The position numbers and the translations under genes were made by a program. This document shows, one piece after another, positions 9,541 through 19,934 of a DNA stretch of 64,000 nt (position 1 is its first letter; every line of letters starts with the position of its first letter). The stretch is from positions 1-64,000 of the forward strand of contig NZ_KL503807.1 in assembly GCF_000709795.1 (NCBI RefSeq), in the 5' to 3' direction. This stretch comes from Bartonella bacilliformis Ver097. Its GTDB lineage: Bacteria > Pseudomonadota > Alphaproteobacteria > Rhizobiales > Rhizobiaceae. A model generated the notes under the pieces. That model was not told where the DNA came from. It did not search any database and worked only from the letters and a program-made list of their open reading frames with translations.

Positions 9541-12500
9541 CTAGAATCGGTAGCGCAGACCTCCTGAAACACTAGTTCCAGTGAAACCAAAAGTGTCAAG
9601 TTTGTGCTTATAGACCAAATCTCCGTAGATCATCACAGCTGAAGTTAATTGAGCATTAACTCCAAAACCTCCTTCGATCGCAGAACCGAAAGCACCTAAA
9701 CGGAACGCATCATGAATGTACACAAACTGATCTCCTCCATAACTACTCGTGAAGTGAACTCTTCCGTAGAAAGAAACAAAATGACCTCTTTGCAAAGTTT
9801 GTATTGCTTTTCCGAAACGCCCACCAACACGCATTGTAAATTGATCTGGACGGTCAAATTGAACATTCAAACAATCAACATCAACAGTTTCATTAAAGGC
9901 AACAGACTGATAAATTAGCTGAATCTGTGGCTCAAAGACAAGCCCTTTATAGTTCGTGACAAAAGTTTTCCCTGTTGTCAAAGAAGCACTCAATGGTTGA
10001 CCACGTAAATTAACCGCTACACCACGTTCAGCTGTCAAAACATCACCTGCTAAAAACCCATAAGAGAAAGTACCATTTGCATAAAAACCGTTATCATGTT
10101 GCACACGCCCATAAGCGGTTAAAGACCATTTATCCAATGTGCTTTTTAGGCTTTTTGCAACTTGTTTAGGTTGTAAAGACAAATGTCCAAAATTCCCCAT
10201 AACCCCAAAGAACATGTTGCTGTGCTTGTTTTCTATTGTTTTCAGCAAAGCACTTCCTTGTACACCCTGATAACCAACATCGGCTCCATAACCATATTCG
10301 TTTTTAGTTAGGTTAGAAGTATAGCGGTGACTTCCATCATAACCTTGTACAGAAATTTTATCTGAAAGATCACCAGCATCAATCTGTATCGTTTCCAACA
10401 GCTTGTTTTGATAATTAATATCCATCAAATCAGCATGGAAAAAAGCATTCGGCAACACCAAATAGACCGGAACTTGCGGAGCGATAGCTCTGAAAGGACG
10501 AGCATGTCTTCCATACAGAGAGTTTTCATCTTCTTCAAACTCGTCCCAATCTAACTCTTCTCCATTTTCTCCAAACACAACTTCTTGTAAGCGGAAATCC
10601 CAAAAATTATCACCGTTTCCTGAAACAAATCTTTGTCTTTTCATAGACTTTTCTTTTTTTGCATCAGACTGCTTCGGGCCATAAGCTTTTAAACGATATT
10701 GATAAGGCAACCCACCAAGTGTAGTATAACCACTCTCTAATTCAAATGAATCCTTGTACGCTTCACCAGAAACCTGAATAATTGAAATACCTTTTTTCTT
10801 TCCGTCATTCTTAGTTACTGCTTCTTTATCATTAACGTCCAAATGCCCATTCACATGCACTCTAGTAGTGCTTCCAGCAACAGAGCCTTCGATCAAAACA
10901 CGATCCGTCTTTTGATTATCAAGCTGGCCTTTCTCATCTACATAAGCATTAAGATAAAGATGTGCACCACCACTTACATAGTAAGCAATATCACCACGCA
11001 CAGTTCCTGGCTTACCAATACGAAGCGTTTGATACTCTTGTGGAGCTACACTTTGAGATGCAAAAGCAATACTACTATGATTAAGGTGAAGGAATGAAAT
11101 ACTCGAATCTGGAAGACCTGCATCTCTAGATTTATTAGAATCTGATCCATTTAACAGTTCATATTGGTTTTTTGTTAAAGTCCATTTTGAGTTATTACTT
11201 AAATAAAACCCAACATTAGAAGTACCATTAATACGCGTACCACCTGTTAAGGAAGAATCATCAGCGACAATGATTATTTCATCTTTACCTTCTCTAGTTT
11301 CTAACAATAGACTACCAGAAACCTCTGTCCCTTGTGATAATTGAATATAAGCACGCCCATGATCACTATAAATAGCTGCGCTATCTGGAACTGTAAGAGT
11401 TGTCTTCTGCAAAGAAACAAAAGAGGTTCCTAGAGCGACACGTTCCTTTATAGGGCTTTCTGCTAACCATACTTGTTTTTTATGTTTTGGCAACAGTGTA
11501 GAACCTCGAACATATATACCGTAAGCTGCGCTACCTTTCACAGAAAATTCCGAGCGAGCGATATTAATCCCAAGAAAATGCGGAAAATTACGGGCATAAT
11601 AATCATCTGAATGATCAAAGTCAGTATCATTCATAATTTGCAATCCATGATGATAGGTAACATCAATCTTACCGTCATTAAAAGTAATCAAACCAGTTTT
11701 GTTTGCATAAAAAGCTGCACCAAATACCATCTTATTTACATTTTCACCAATGCCAGTAATAAAAACATCTTTAGCCGTAAAAGAGGCATTACTCAAAGAA
11801 ACCCCATTATTGGAAAAATTAAGACGTCCATTAAACATCTCAACCTTCCCACCTTTACCTATCATTATACCTGCTGAACCTCCTCTAGTGACCACTTCTG
11901 TACCCATTAGAGTTACAGCCCCTCCTGTGTTGTAAATCCCAGTAATCGCAGTAATTTTTCCACCTGTCATGCTAATATTGGTTCCTTTATCTTCAACACG
12001 AAGACCTGTACGCACACCTTCAAGCGTCGTGTTATTCAAACCAATTTTCCCTTTCGTTTTAGCATATACACCTATGCGATGGCCTACGTTTTCTACTGTA
12101 GTTTCTAAATCACTAACAACTTTTACGCCATCTGCTTTAATTGTACTGCCTGCTTCTGATTTTATGACAGCAGCCTCCTCCCCTTTATTTAGCACAGAAA
12201 TTTCAACATTCTTTAAAGTAATATTTGCTTTTTCACCTGTAGCACGAACCCCTACAGTCTTGGCTATAACCCTCCCCTCTATCATGCTAATTACTCCACC
12301 CTCAGCTACAAGCCCAGAGTCTCCATGATTCTCTACTTTTACACCTGATAATCCGATACTTGCCTCATTCTGTGCCTTAACAGCAACAGTATTCTTCAAC
12401 TTAATAGCCCCATTACTCATTATAATCTTTGATTTTTCACCTTCAGACAAAAATCCATATGAATCTGCAACATCACTGCTATTATTACTTTCCACTTGCG

Positions 12501-15500
12501 TATTCTTTAAGTTGATAACCCCCGCATTCTCTACCTTAACAGCCATTTTTTTAACTTGGATATTCCCGTCTTCTATATCAATAGACCCACCGGAAGTGTG
12601 AAAAACAATAGCCTTATTCGACTTAACAGACCCACCTGTCATTATAATCTTTGACCCTTCGTCAGATACAAATTCAGATGCATTATTTGCAGCACCATTA
12701 TCACTATGATTATTCTTCACGTTTACATCAATTAAGTTGACACTCCCACTTCTCAGCACCTTAACAGCTGAACCTTTTGCAGCGATCGATCCCCCGTTTA
12801 TTTCAATGGATGCATTATTAGAAAAAATCCCCACTACTCCACGATTCTCTACTTTTACATCTGATAATTTAATACTCGCGTTATCCTCTGCCATAATAGC
12901 TGCAATCTTGTTTACCTTAATAGATCCATCGTTCATTATAATCTTTGATTCTTGGGTAGCCAAAAGCCCATATGAATTCTGAACAAAGCGGCTATCATTA
13001 GTAGTTTCCACTTGCGTATTCTTTAAGTTGATAATACCCTTCTTACCCTGTGACTTAACAGCTACTCCTTTAGCTTGGATCTCCCCGTCTTCTATATCAA
13101 TAGTTCCACCGGCAGTGTAAACAGCAACAGCCTCACCCGACTTAACAGACCCACGTATCATTGTAATCTTTGCTTCGGTAATCTTTGCTTCGTTACTGTC
13201 AACCCAAAGCCCATATGAATTTGCAGTCTCACTGGCATTGTTAACTTCCACTGTCGTATTCTCTAACTTGACAACCCCCTTACCCACTGACTTAACAGCT
13301 ACTCTTTTAGCTTGGATTTTCCCGTTTCTTATCTCAATAACTCCACCGGAGTAAACAGCAATAGCCTTATCCGACTCAACAGACCCACTACTCATTATAA
13401 TCTTTGATTGTTGATTTTCAGTCCAAAGCCCATACAAACCCTTAATATTCTTGTTATTGCTATTTTCTACTTTTGTATTCTCTAACTTGACAACCCCCCC
13501 ACTCAGCACCTTAACAGCTACTTTTTGGGCTTGGATATTCCCGCCTTTTATCTCAATAATTCCATCGTGAGCGTAAACAGCAACAACCTTATCCGACTTA
13601 ACAGACCCACCTGTCATTGTAATTTTTGATTTTTCACCCTTAGCAAAAAGCACATATAAATCTTGATTTTTATTGCTATCGCTGCTTACTATGGTCATCA
13701 CATTTACATTATTTAAGTCAACACTCCCTTCATCCAATACTTTAACAGCAACAGCATTAGTTACCTCAACACTTCCTTTGTTCATCACAATCTTTGCGTC
13801 TTTACTGTTAGCAAAAAGCCCATATGAATTTGTATTCCCATTACTCCTGTTTTTCACGGTTACATCATTTAAATTAACGCTCCCCTTATCCGATGCTGCA
13901 ATAGAAACAGCAATATCTCCGTTTGTCTCAACATTCCCCTTGTACATCATAATGATTGCTTCTTTCTCAGCAAAAAGCCCATATACATTTTTATTATTGC
14001 CGTTTACTATGCTCTTCACATTTACACCATTTAAGTTGACACTCCCATTATTTGTTGCTTTAACAGCTATTCTTTTGGATATGATATTCCCGTTGTTCAC
14101 ATTAATAATTCCACCAGTAGTGTAAACAGCAACAGCCTCATCCGACTTAACACTACCATCGTTTATTGTAATTCTTGATTTGTTATCCCCAACCCAAAGC
14201 CCATATTCACCCTCGTTGCTTACTTTTACATTACCTGATAAGTTGATAATCCCCCCATTTAATGCCCCAACAGCTATAGATTTTTTTGCATCAATAGACC
14301 CACCATTCACTGTAATATTTGATTTGCTATCCTTAGCAAAGAGCACATACGCATTTTCAACATTACTGCTGTTATTCGCACTATTATCGCCCGACACACT
14401 TACACCTGATAACATAATATTTCCCGCGTTCGATGCCTGAACAACTACTTTTTTTCCTGTAATCATCCCGCCAGTCACATTAATAGTTCCACCTTGAGAG
14501 CTAAGTGTTTCTTCATTATTTGTACCTGAACTGACTACGTGTACATTTTTTAATATAACACTAGCACCCTTTTGTTTCGACAGAACCGCTACCTTAGACG
14601 CCGTAATTCCCCCATTGTTCATTTCAACGCTCCCCTTTTCAACCCAAACCCCTGCTGATTGTTCACTCTTTATTTGAACATTATCTAAATACATACGTCC
14701 TTGGTTTAGCTGAACAGCTCTCCCTTTTGTCGCAGTAATCATTCCACCATCCATAAGAAAGGATCCATCATTGTGAAAAAAAACTGCCTCTTTTTTTACA
14801 CTCGCTATCGTTACGCCGTTTGATAATTTGACCATTCCTTTTCCTGATATCTTAATAGCTGTATCGTCTCCGCTGACCTTTCCCCCATCTATTTCAATGA
14901 CTACAGTAGCATTACCTTTTCTTGAATATTCAGAAGCAATCCCTATTTGTTGGGCACTAATACCTACATTTGACAGCTTAATTAACACCCCCCTATCGTC
15001 CCTATCGTCTATATCCAAAGCTTTTTCTTTTGCTGAAATTGTTCCACCCTTTATATCTGCGAATACATTACTTTTAATCTTAATCCCATTTTTCGGGACA
15101 TTGTTTTGTGACACACCTTCCCCCACGTTTGAGGAACTTTCACCTATATGAACACCTTGCAATATGAGATTTGCCATTTTATTTTCGGAACCATTTATGT
15201 CGACAGCAACCTCTGTCCCACGAAAAGTTACATTTTCCATATAAACATCTGATTTATCAGCTATAACTCCGCTTACCGCTCTAAGTTCCTGAATCGTTTT
15301 TAAAATGACCTTTGAATTTCCTGTTGCATGAACTGCTACGTCGAATGCACTAAATTTCCCGCTCTCCGTTACACTCACTGTTCCTTCCGATGTAGCGTAA
15401 GCACCGTTTCTTACATTACTTATAATCAACTTTTGAGCGTCTATAGTCCCTTTACCGGAAGCATAAAAAGCAACTGAATCCGCAACGCCCTCACCATTGA

Positions 15501-15852
15501 TTACACCCCCATAAACTCTCATAGTTCCTGCTTTCTCTGCAATTACAGCAATATTTTTTTTGTTCACAGGCGATTCTTTTCCAATATGCACAAATTGTGT
15601 CGAGTTAATCGCAGCCCTTGACCTTATTGTACCTTCGAACTCTACATAACCACATGCAACATAATTATTGTAATAATTTCCTTCGCTTATAACAGTTCCA
15701 TCACCAACATACGAACAATTCCTACTCGCCACGTCCCACGTTCCAGCTTGAATATTTGCTCCAATTAAATTCTGTAAAGTATAAATAATAAGTCCTAAAA
15801 AAATTAAACTGATAACATTTTGTGCTTTTCTTACAGTCATCATCGTCACCAT
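9541..15852 (-). CDS. giant pertactin-like autotransporter (type Va secretion), repeat-rich passenger
   Basis: This 2103-residue surface protein is predicted to be exported by Sec and then to thread its passenger through its own C-terminal barrel. The start is followed by basic residues and a hydrophobic signal segment (about residues 5-33). The passenger is a long beta-helix made of dozens of short units such as GSVKSDKVVAVY and NSYGLW, plus KIIMSSGSVES. In the DNA the YGL-type units recur at roughly 140-250 bases, mostly near 160 or 220. A pertactin-type linker follows (QTLRIGKPGTVRGDI, QKTDRVLIEG). The last 270 or so residues form the barrel, ending in SGGLRYRF with a terminal Phe. It belongs with the inducible autotransporters of Bartonella. 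Which of the ATGs at 15852, 15843 or 15840 is used is unclear. Confidence 0.93.
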   Translation of the reverse strand: MVTMMTVRKAQNVISLIFLGLIIYTLQNLIGANIQAGTWDVASRNCSYVGDGTVISEGNYYNNYVACGYVEFEGTIRSRAAINSTQFVHIGKESPVNKKNIAVIAEKAGTMRVYGGVINGEGVADSVAFYASGKGTIDAQKLIISNVRNGAYATSEGTVSVTESGKFSAFDVAVHATGNSKVILKTIQELRAVSGVIADKSDVYMENVTFRGTEVAVDINGSENKMANLILQGVHIGESSSNVGEGVSQNNVPKNGIKIKSNVFADIKGGTISAKEKALDIDDRDDRGVLIKLSNVGISAQQIGIASEYSRKGNATVVIEIDGGKVSGDDTAIKISGKGMVKLSNGVTIASVKKEAVFFHNDGSFLMDGGMITATKGRAVQLNQGRMYLDNVQIKSEQSAGVWVEKGSVEMNNGGITASKVAVLSKQKGASVILKNVHVVSSGTNNEETLSSQGGTINVTGGMITGKKVVVQASNAGNIMLSGVSVSGDNSANNSSNVENAYVLFAKDSKSNITVNGGSIDAKKSIAVGALNGGIINLSGNVKVSNEGEYGLWVGDNKSRITINDGSVKSDEAVAVYTTGGIINVNNGNIISKRIAVKATNNGSVNLNGVNVKSIVNGNNKNVYGLFAEKEAIIMMYKGNVETNGDIAVSIAASDKGSVNLNDVTVKNRSNGNTNSYGLFANSKDAKIVMNKGSVEVTNAVAVKVLDEGSVDLNNVNVMTIVSSDSNKNQDLYVLFAKGEKSKITMTGGSVKSDKVVAVYAHDGIIEIKGGNIQAQKVAVKVLSGGVVKLENTKVENSNNKNIKGLYGLWTENQQSKIIMSSGSVESDKAIAVYSGGVIEIRNGKIQAKRVAVKSVGKGVVKLENTTVEVNNASETANSYGLWVDSNEAKITEAKITMIRGSVKSGEAVAVYTAGGTIDIEDGEIQAKGVAVKSQGKKGIINLKNTQVETTNDSRFVQNSYGLLATQESKIIMNDGSIKVNKIAAIMAEDNASIKLSDVKVENRGVVGIFSNNASIEINGGSIAAKGSAVKVLRSGSVNLIDVNVKNNHSDNGAANNASEFVSDEGSKIIMTGGSVKSNKAIVFHTSGGSIDIEDGNIQVKKMAVKVENAGVINLKNTQVESNNSSDVADSYGFLSEGEKSKIIMSNGAIKLKNTVAVKAQNEASIGLSGVKVENHGDSGLVAEGGVISMIEGRVIAKTVGVRATGEKANITLKNVEISVLNKGEEAAVIKSEAGSTIKADGVKVVSDLETTVENVGHRIGVYAKTKGKIGLNNTTLEGVRTGLRVEDKGTNISMTGGKITAITGIYNTGGAVTLMGTEVVTRGGSAGIMIGKGGKVEMFNGRLNFSNNGVSLSNASFTAKDVFITGIGENVNKMVFGAAFYANKTGLITFNDGKIDVTYHHGLQIMNDTDFDHSDDYYARNFPHFLGINIARSEFSVKGSAAYGIYVRGSTLLPKHKKQVWLAESPIKERVALGTSFVSLQKTTLTVPDSAAIYSDHGRAYIQLSQGTEVSGSLLLETREGKDEIIIVADDSSLTGGTRINGTSNVGFYLSNNSKWTLTKNQYELLNGSDSNKSRDAGLPDSSISFLHLNHSSIAFASQSVAPQEYQTLRIGKPGTVRGDIAYYVSGGAHLYLNAYVDEKGQLDNQKTDRVLIEGSVAGSTTRVHVNGHLDVNDKEAVTKNDGKKKGISIIQVSGEAYKDSFELESGYTTLGGLPYQYRLKAYGPKQSDAKKEKSMKRQRFVSGNGDNFWDFRLQEVVFGENGEELDWDEFEEDENSLYGRHARPFRAIAPQVPVYLVLPNAFFHADLMDINYQNKLLETIQIDAGDLSDKISVQGYDGSHRYTSNLTKNEYGYGADVGYQGVQGSALLKTIENKHSNMFFGVMGNFGHLSLQPKQVAKSLKSTLDKWSLTAYGRVQHDNGFYANGTFSYGFLAGDVLTAERGVAVNLRGQPLSASLTTGKTFVTNYKGLVFEPQIQLIYQSVAFNETVDVDCLNVQFDRPDQFTMRVGGRFGKAIQTLQRGHFVSFYGRVHFTSSYGGDQFVYIHDAFRLGAFGSAIEGGFGVNAQLTSAVMIYGDLVYKHKLDTFGFTGTSVSGGLRYRF
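12440..14440. repeat. degenerate tandem repeats coding for the autotransporter beta-helix
   Basis: Within the giant autotransporter gene, blocks resembling AAAAGCCCATATGAAT (the YGL turn) appear near 12452, 12962, 13209, 13430, 13650, 13818, 13977, 14199 and 14341. The segment TATATCAATAG.CCCACCGG recurs almost unchanged near 12575 and 13095. Spacing falls into a short class of about 140-170 bases and a long class of about 220-250. Such repeats can recombine to change passenger length. Confidence 0.75.
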
Positions 15853-17012
15853 ACCAAACTTTCATAAAAACATTGAACAAATATTCTTACGAGACTCATC
15901 AGAAATTAAGTCTCAAAAAATTAAGTTTGGCGTTTATAACAAAATAATGGCGAAAAAAAGCCACAAATTGATAAAAACATTTTATTATCAATTTATCGTT
16001 ACAATATGGATAATAAGTAATTGAAAAACAATATAAAATAGGAGAATGTATATAAAGTGATAAACACAAATTATCTTTAAAATAGTCCTAAAAAAGTACA
16101 AATTTACGCTCAATCAATTTTTATATATTGAACATAAACTCTTCAATTCCTCCGAAGAATAATCAAATAAACTCGAGATAAGTCTCCTAATAATATCAAT
16201 TCTCTTATAATCTCACGACGCACATTCAAAGCACTCTCATTCCTATTTTTAGTTATATTTCCTTTGTTAACTGAACAGATTCATACATACTGGTTGCCTC
16301 AATTTACAAAAACACGTGAAATCAATTTGCCAATCACTTTAATTATTCGCCCATTATTCTCATGAATGCTTCCATCTGCGCTCAATTTCCTTTCACATAT
16401 CTTCATAAGTTAAATGTCTGAAAGTGACCGTTCCTTTTTATTATGATAAAGAACATACATACAGTATTTTGTGGTATGATCTCTTATGTCTGGATGTAAA
16501 GTGATCATCATCCCATTGCATTTCATAATGGAATCTGAAAGCTTTCCTCTATCTTGACATTTTTGTATCGACTGAAATGGACCACTTTACGTGACATAAT
16601 CCTGGATCACAAATATACGGTGCATTTTGTTCTCTTACTTAGCAGATATAGATGGAATAAACTGAGTGACATTTAAAATATACCAAAAATCTATTCGGTA
16701 TTTATATAATCCTCTGAATAATTAATTTTCGCACTCACATTATATTATAATGTATCAATCTTATTATAAAGATAGGTATTATAAAAACGCTATAGATGAA
16801 AGATATCATAGTTTCATCTCTTTCCATTACACCACAAATTGATTTTACTCCCAAAAGTATAAAATAAATCTAAATTTAGCCATATTGGTATAATAGCCGT
16901 GTTACCCTTAATGTTTAAGAGTGTAATTTTGAAGCGAAATTGTAACAAAATTTCTATTAACTGTTTCCTCTATGACATACTTTAAATGATATTTTTGAAT
17001 AAAAGGATTAAA
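15853..17012. other. 1.1-kb spacer between divergent autotransporter and siderophore-uptake genes
   Basis: No intact gene is visible on either strand. It must hold the promoters of the two divergent units. An 8-base inverted pair, GTAAAGTG at 16496 and CACTTTAC at 16583, brackets a slightly GC-richer 90-base island. I could not make out a convincing Fur, Irr or RirA site by eye. Confidence 0.4.
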
Positions 17013-17936
17013 ATGATGATTATCAAATATATCAAATGGATAGCTTCTATCTTAGCTGCGGTAATGAGCTTGGTGACCATTTCATCAGCAGATATAACCA
17101 TTGATCATACTTCAGGGAAAACTTCTGTTCCCCTTCATCCAAAAAAGATTGTGGTTTATGATCTCGCATCCCTTGATAATATGGTTCGTCTTGGTGTTGA
17201 CGCCACTTTTGGTGTGATTGATGGGAAAAAACCTACATACCTCGAATATTTTAATGGGGCAGAATACGAAAAAATGGGAACACGCACAGATCCCAATTTT
17301 GAGAAAATTGCCTCGTTTCAGCCTGATCTTATCCTGATTGCTTCACGAGTGCGGTCTAAATATGAGAATTTTTCCCAAATTGCTCCAACACTTGATATGA
17401 CAGTAAGATACGCAACCATCCTTAAAGATATTGAACGTAATCTTACTATGCTTGGACAAATTTTTGGCAAAGAAAAAGAAGCTGAACAAGAAATCGCCAC
17501 ACTTCATGATGCTTTAGCTGAAGTGCGTAAAAAGACACAAGGAAAAGGAAACGCTCTAGTTATCATGACCAGTGGTGGTAAAATAAGCGCGTTTGCTCCT
17601 GGAGGACGTTTTGATCTTCTCCACTCTAGCTTTGGGATCCCTAGTGTAACAGATAAAATATCCCAAGAAAGACATGGCCAGCTTATTTCCCCTGAATTCA
17701 TTTTTAAACACAACCCTGATTGGTTATTGGTTGTTGATCGGGATGCAGCAATCGGACAAGAAGGAAAATCAGCAGCAGAATTGCTTGACCATAAACTGAT
17801 TCATCGCACAAAAGCTTGGGAAAAAGGCCAAATCATTTATCTTGATCCTCAGAGCTGGTATTTAGCAAGCGGAAACCTCACTGGACTTCATAACACAATA
17901 AAACAGATCGGTGATGCTTTTGAAAATAGCAAATAA
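17013..17936 (+). CDS. ferric-siderophore ABC importer, periplasmic binding protein (FatB/CeuE/YclQ type)
   Basis: This is the periplasmic receptor for an iron-siderophore complex. I use the ATG with the AAGGA ribosome site about 6 bases upstream, giving 307 residues; an in-frame ATG at 16986 has no such site. The N-terminus is a signal peptide (IIKYIKWIASILAAVMSLV) cleaved near SSA. The mature part shows helical-backbone binding-protein features: KKIVVYDLASLDNMVRLG, FEKIASFQPDLILIASR, and GQLISPEFIFKHNPDWLLV near the end. The permease and ATPase genes follow on the same strand. The ligand cannot be named from sequence; relatives bind catecholate siderophores. Confidence 0.88.
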   Translation: MMIIKYIKWIASILAAVMSLVTISSADITIDHTSGKTSVPLHPKKIVVYDLASLDNMVRLGVDATFGVIDGKKPTYLEYFNGAEYEKMGTRTDPNFEKIASFQPDLILIASRVRSKYENFSQIAPTLDMTVRYATILKDIERNLTMLGQIFGKEKEAEQEIATLHDALAEVRKKTQGKGNALVIMTSGGKISAFAPGGRFDLLHSSFGIPSVTDKISQERHGQLISPEFIFKHNPDWLLVVDRDAAIGQEGKSAAELLDHKLIHRTKAWEKGQIIYLDPQSWYLASGNLTGLHNTIKQIGDAFENSK

Positions 17937-17975
17937 GCGCATAAATGACTTGCTTTCTATAAAATAAAATTTAAG

Positions 17976-18016
17976 AACAGAAGAAGTTTAGTAAAACAAC
18001 TTCTGTTATTTTTTTC
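17976..18016 (+). terminator. hairpin with T-run between binding-protein and permease genes
   Basis: AACAGAAG pairs with CTTCTGTT around a short internal extension and loop. The second arm is followed directly by ATTTTTTTC, the form of a rho-independent terminator. It lies 39 bases after the binding-protein stop and just before the permease start at 18035. It probably reduces read-through so that the binding protein is made in excess of the membrane subunits. Confidence 0.7.
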
Positions 18017-18034
18017 TCGTAGGAATTATTAAGC

Positions 18035-18991
18035 GTGAAAAATTACTGGATAGCTATAATAGCTATTATTCTGCTTTCCATTCTCAGTATTTTTGTTGGT
18101 TATTCTGATATAACACTCTCTAATCTACTCTTAAAAGATTCTACTGGATGGCTCCTTTTTTGGCAAACACGCCTACCACGTACTGCTGCAGCACTCTTAT
18201 CAGGGATGGCGCTTGCACTTTCAGGAATGATTATGCAAATGCTTGTGCGCAATCGCTTTGTTGAACCTTCAACAACTGGAACTGTTGAATCTGCATCGCT
18301 TGGCTTACTTTTGATTATGATGTTCGCCCCTGGCATGCCTGTTCTTGGAAAAATGGTTATTGCCACCATTTTTGCTATGGCAGGCTCTTTGCTTTTTATA
18401 TTTTTACTATGTCAAATCCCTTTAAAATCTACTCTTATTGTGCCACTTACAGGCATTATGCTTGGATATGTGATTAGTGCCCTAACAAATACTATCGCTG
18501 ATTATGAGACGCTTCTTCCCTCTCTTCAAGCTTACTTATTTGGTAGTTTTGCAATGGTTCTTGAAGGAAGATACGAACTCTTATGGCTATCTCTCCCTGT
18601 GTGTATTCTTGCCTATTGTTTTGCTGACCGTTTCACAGTTGCTAGCCTTGGAGAAGATCTAACAAACAACCTTGGTCTAAATTACCGTAGCGTTATGTTT
18701 TTAGGTCTCTTTATTATTGCATTAATCACTGCCCTTGTGGTCTGTACAGTCGGTCGTATTGCTTTTGTTGGGCTTATTATTCCAAATCTTGTATCAAACA
18801 TCATGGGTGACAATATGCGCTATAGCGCCCCTTGGATAGCGATCAGCGGTGCAGGATTAGTATTAATCTGTGATATTTTAGGACGAATATTGCATCATGG
18901 TGCTGAAATCCCTATTGGAACCATGATGGGTGTTATTGGTAGCTTTATTTTTATCATGCTTCTTTTACGTTGGAGAAAACGTCTTGGATAA
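18035..18991 (+). CDS. ferric-siderophore ABC importer, permease 1 (FatD/CeuB/YclN type)
   Basis: This 318-residue inner-membrane protein has many hydrophobic helices and FecCD-family signatures: RLPRTAAALLSGMALALSGMIMQMLVRNRFVEPSTTGT near residues 46-82, and GRIAFVGLIIPNL near residue 235. It starts with GTG, preceded by AGGA about 10 bases upstream. The second permease gene starts within its last codons, so the two are translationally coupled. Together they should form the heterodimeric channel served by the binding protein upstream. Confidence 0.9.
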   Translation: MKNYWIAIIAIILLSILSIFVGYSDITLSNLLLKDSTGWLLFWQTRLPRTAAALLSGMALALSGMIMQMLVRNRFVEPSTTGTVESASLGLLLIMMFAPGMPVLGKMVIATIFAMAGSLLFIFLLCQIPLKSTLIVPLTGIMLGYVISALTNTIADYETLLPSLQAYLFGSFAMVLEGRYELLWLSLPVCILAYCFADRFTVASLGEDLTNNLGLNYRSVMFLGLFIIALITALVVCTVGRIAFVGLIIPNLVSNIMGDNMRYSAPWIAISGAGLVLICDILGRILHHGAEIPIGTMMGVIGSFIFIMLLLRWRKRLG

Positions 18992-19934
18992 GCAAAAGAC
19001 GACCCCTCTCATACTTATAACACTTATTTTCAGTGCTTGCGTTGTCATCAGCCTTTATATGACATGGAATATCAATGCTTATACCTGGTCATTACGTTTA
19101 ACAAAATTGATCTCTCTTCTCCTTATTTCTTATACAATTGCTGTTTCCACTGTCTTATTTCAAACAATCGTCAATAACCGACTGCTGACCCCCTCTATTA
19201 TGGGGTTTGATCAACTTTATATCTTAATCAAAACTGTACTCATTTATTATTTAGGCTCTCTTTCTCTACCTTTTTTGAGTAAAGAAGGACAATTTCTTCT
19301 TGAAGCTCTTATCTTAATTATTTTTTCAATAATTCTTTTTCGCTGTTTTTTTTCAGGAAGCTTCAAAGGACTTCACCTTACCCTTTTAATTGGTGTAATT
19401 TTAGGCGGCTTTTTTTTCAGTTTGCGTATGTTTATGCAGTTACAACTGGATCCAGATCAAATGATGACTTTAGCAAATGTCATGTTTGCAAATTTTAATA
19501 CATTTAATTCATCATTAATCGGCATTGCTACAATCCTTGTCCTAATCATTAGTGTGATGAATTGGCGCTTATATCATATGCTTGACATTCTCGCGCTCGG
19601 CAATGAATTTGCTCTTAATCTTGGTGTTGATTATAAAAAAAGTGCTATAACTATTCTCATTTCCGTTTCTATTCTTGTCTCTATTTCAACATCACTTGTC
19701 GGGCCTATCACCTTTTTCGGACTGCTTGTTGCCAACCTTGCTTATAATATCTCACCACAAACAAAACACAGTGTTATTATACCAATCGCGGTATTATTGG
19801 CTATCATCTGTCTAATTGGTGGGCAATTTATTTTAGAGCAAATTTTCAATATGGCAGGACGTCTAAGCTTCATTATGGAATTTTGTGGTGGCATTATCTT
19901 CCTGACTTTATTGATGAAGGGACGACTAAAATGA
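18984..19934 (+). CDS. ferric-siderophore ABC importer, permease 2 (FatC/CeuC/YclO type)
   Basis: This second FecCD-type permease is a polytopic inner-membrane protein with NNRLLTPSIMGFDQLY early on and SLVGPITFFGLLVANLAYNI near residue 250. I take the TTG that overlaps the upstream stop (TTGGATAA), preceded by GGAGAAA, for 316 residues. An in-frame GTG at 18930 would give an 18-residue extension lying inside the first permease gene. The ATPase gene overlaps its stop by four bases (ATGA). Confidence 0.88.
   Translation: MDKQKTTPLILITLIFSACVVISLYMTWNINAYTWSLRLTKLISLLLISYTIAVSTVLFQTIVNNRLLTPSIMGFDQLYILIKTVLIYYLGSLSLPFLSKEGQFLLEALILIIFSIILFRCFFSGSFKGLHLTLLIGVILGGFFFSLRMFMQLQLDPDQMMTLANVMFANFNTFNSSLIGIATILVLIISVMNWRLYHMLDILALGNEFALNLGVDYKKSAITILISVSILVSISTSLVGPITFFGLLVANLAYNISPQTKHSVIIPIAVLLAIICLIGGQFILEQIFNMAGRLSFIMEFCGGIIFLTLLMKGRLK

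Noticed and set aside
11969..12328. 119-codon and other plus-strand frames inside the giant autotransporter gene
   Set aside because: Antisense shadows produced by the repetitive, low-stop coding sequence; Pro/Ser/Thr/Leu-rich translations are typical of reverse frames.
12440..14440. CRISPR array suspected from regular repeats
   Set aside because: The repeats are coding, degenerate and have no constant spacer length; they translate into beta-helix units.
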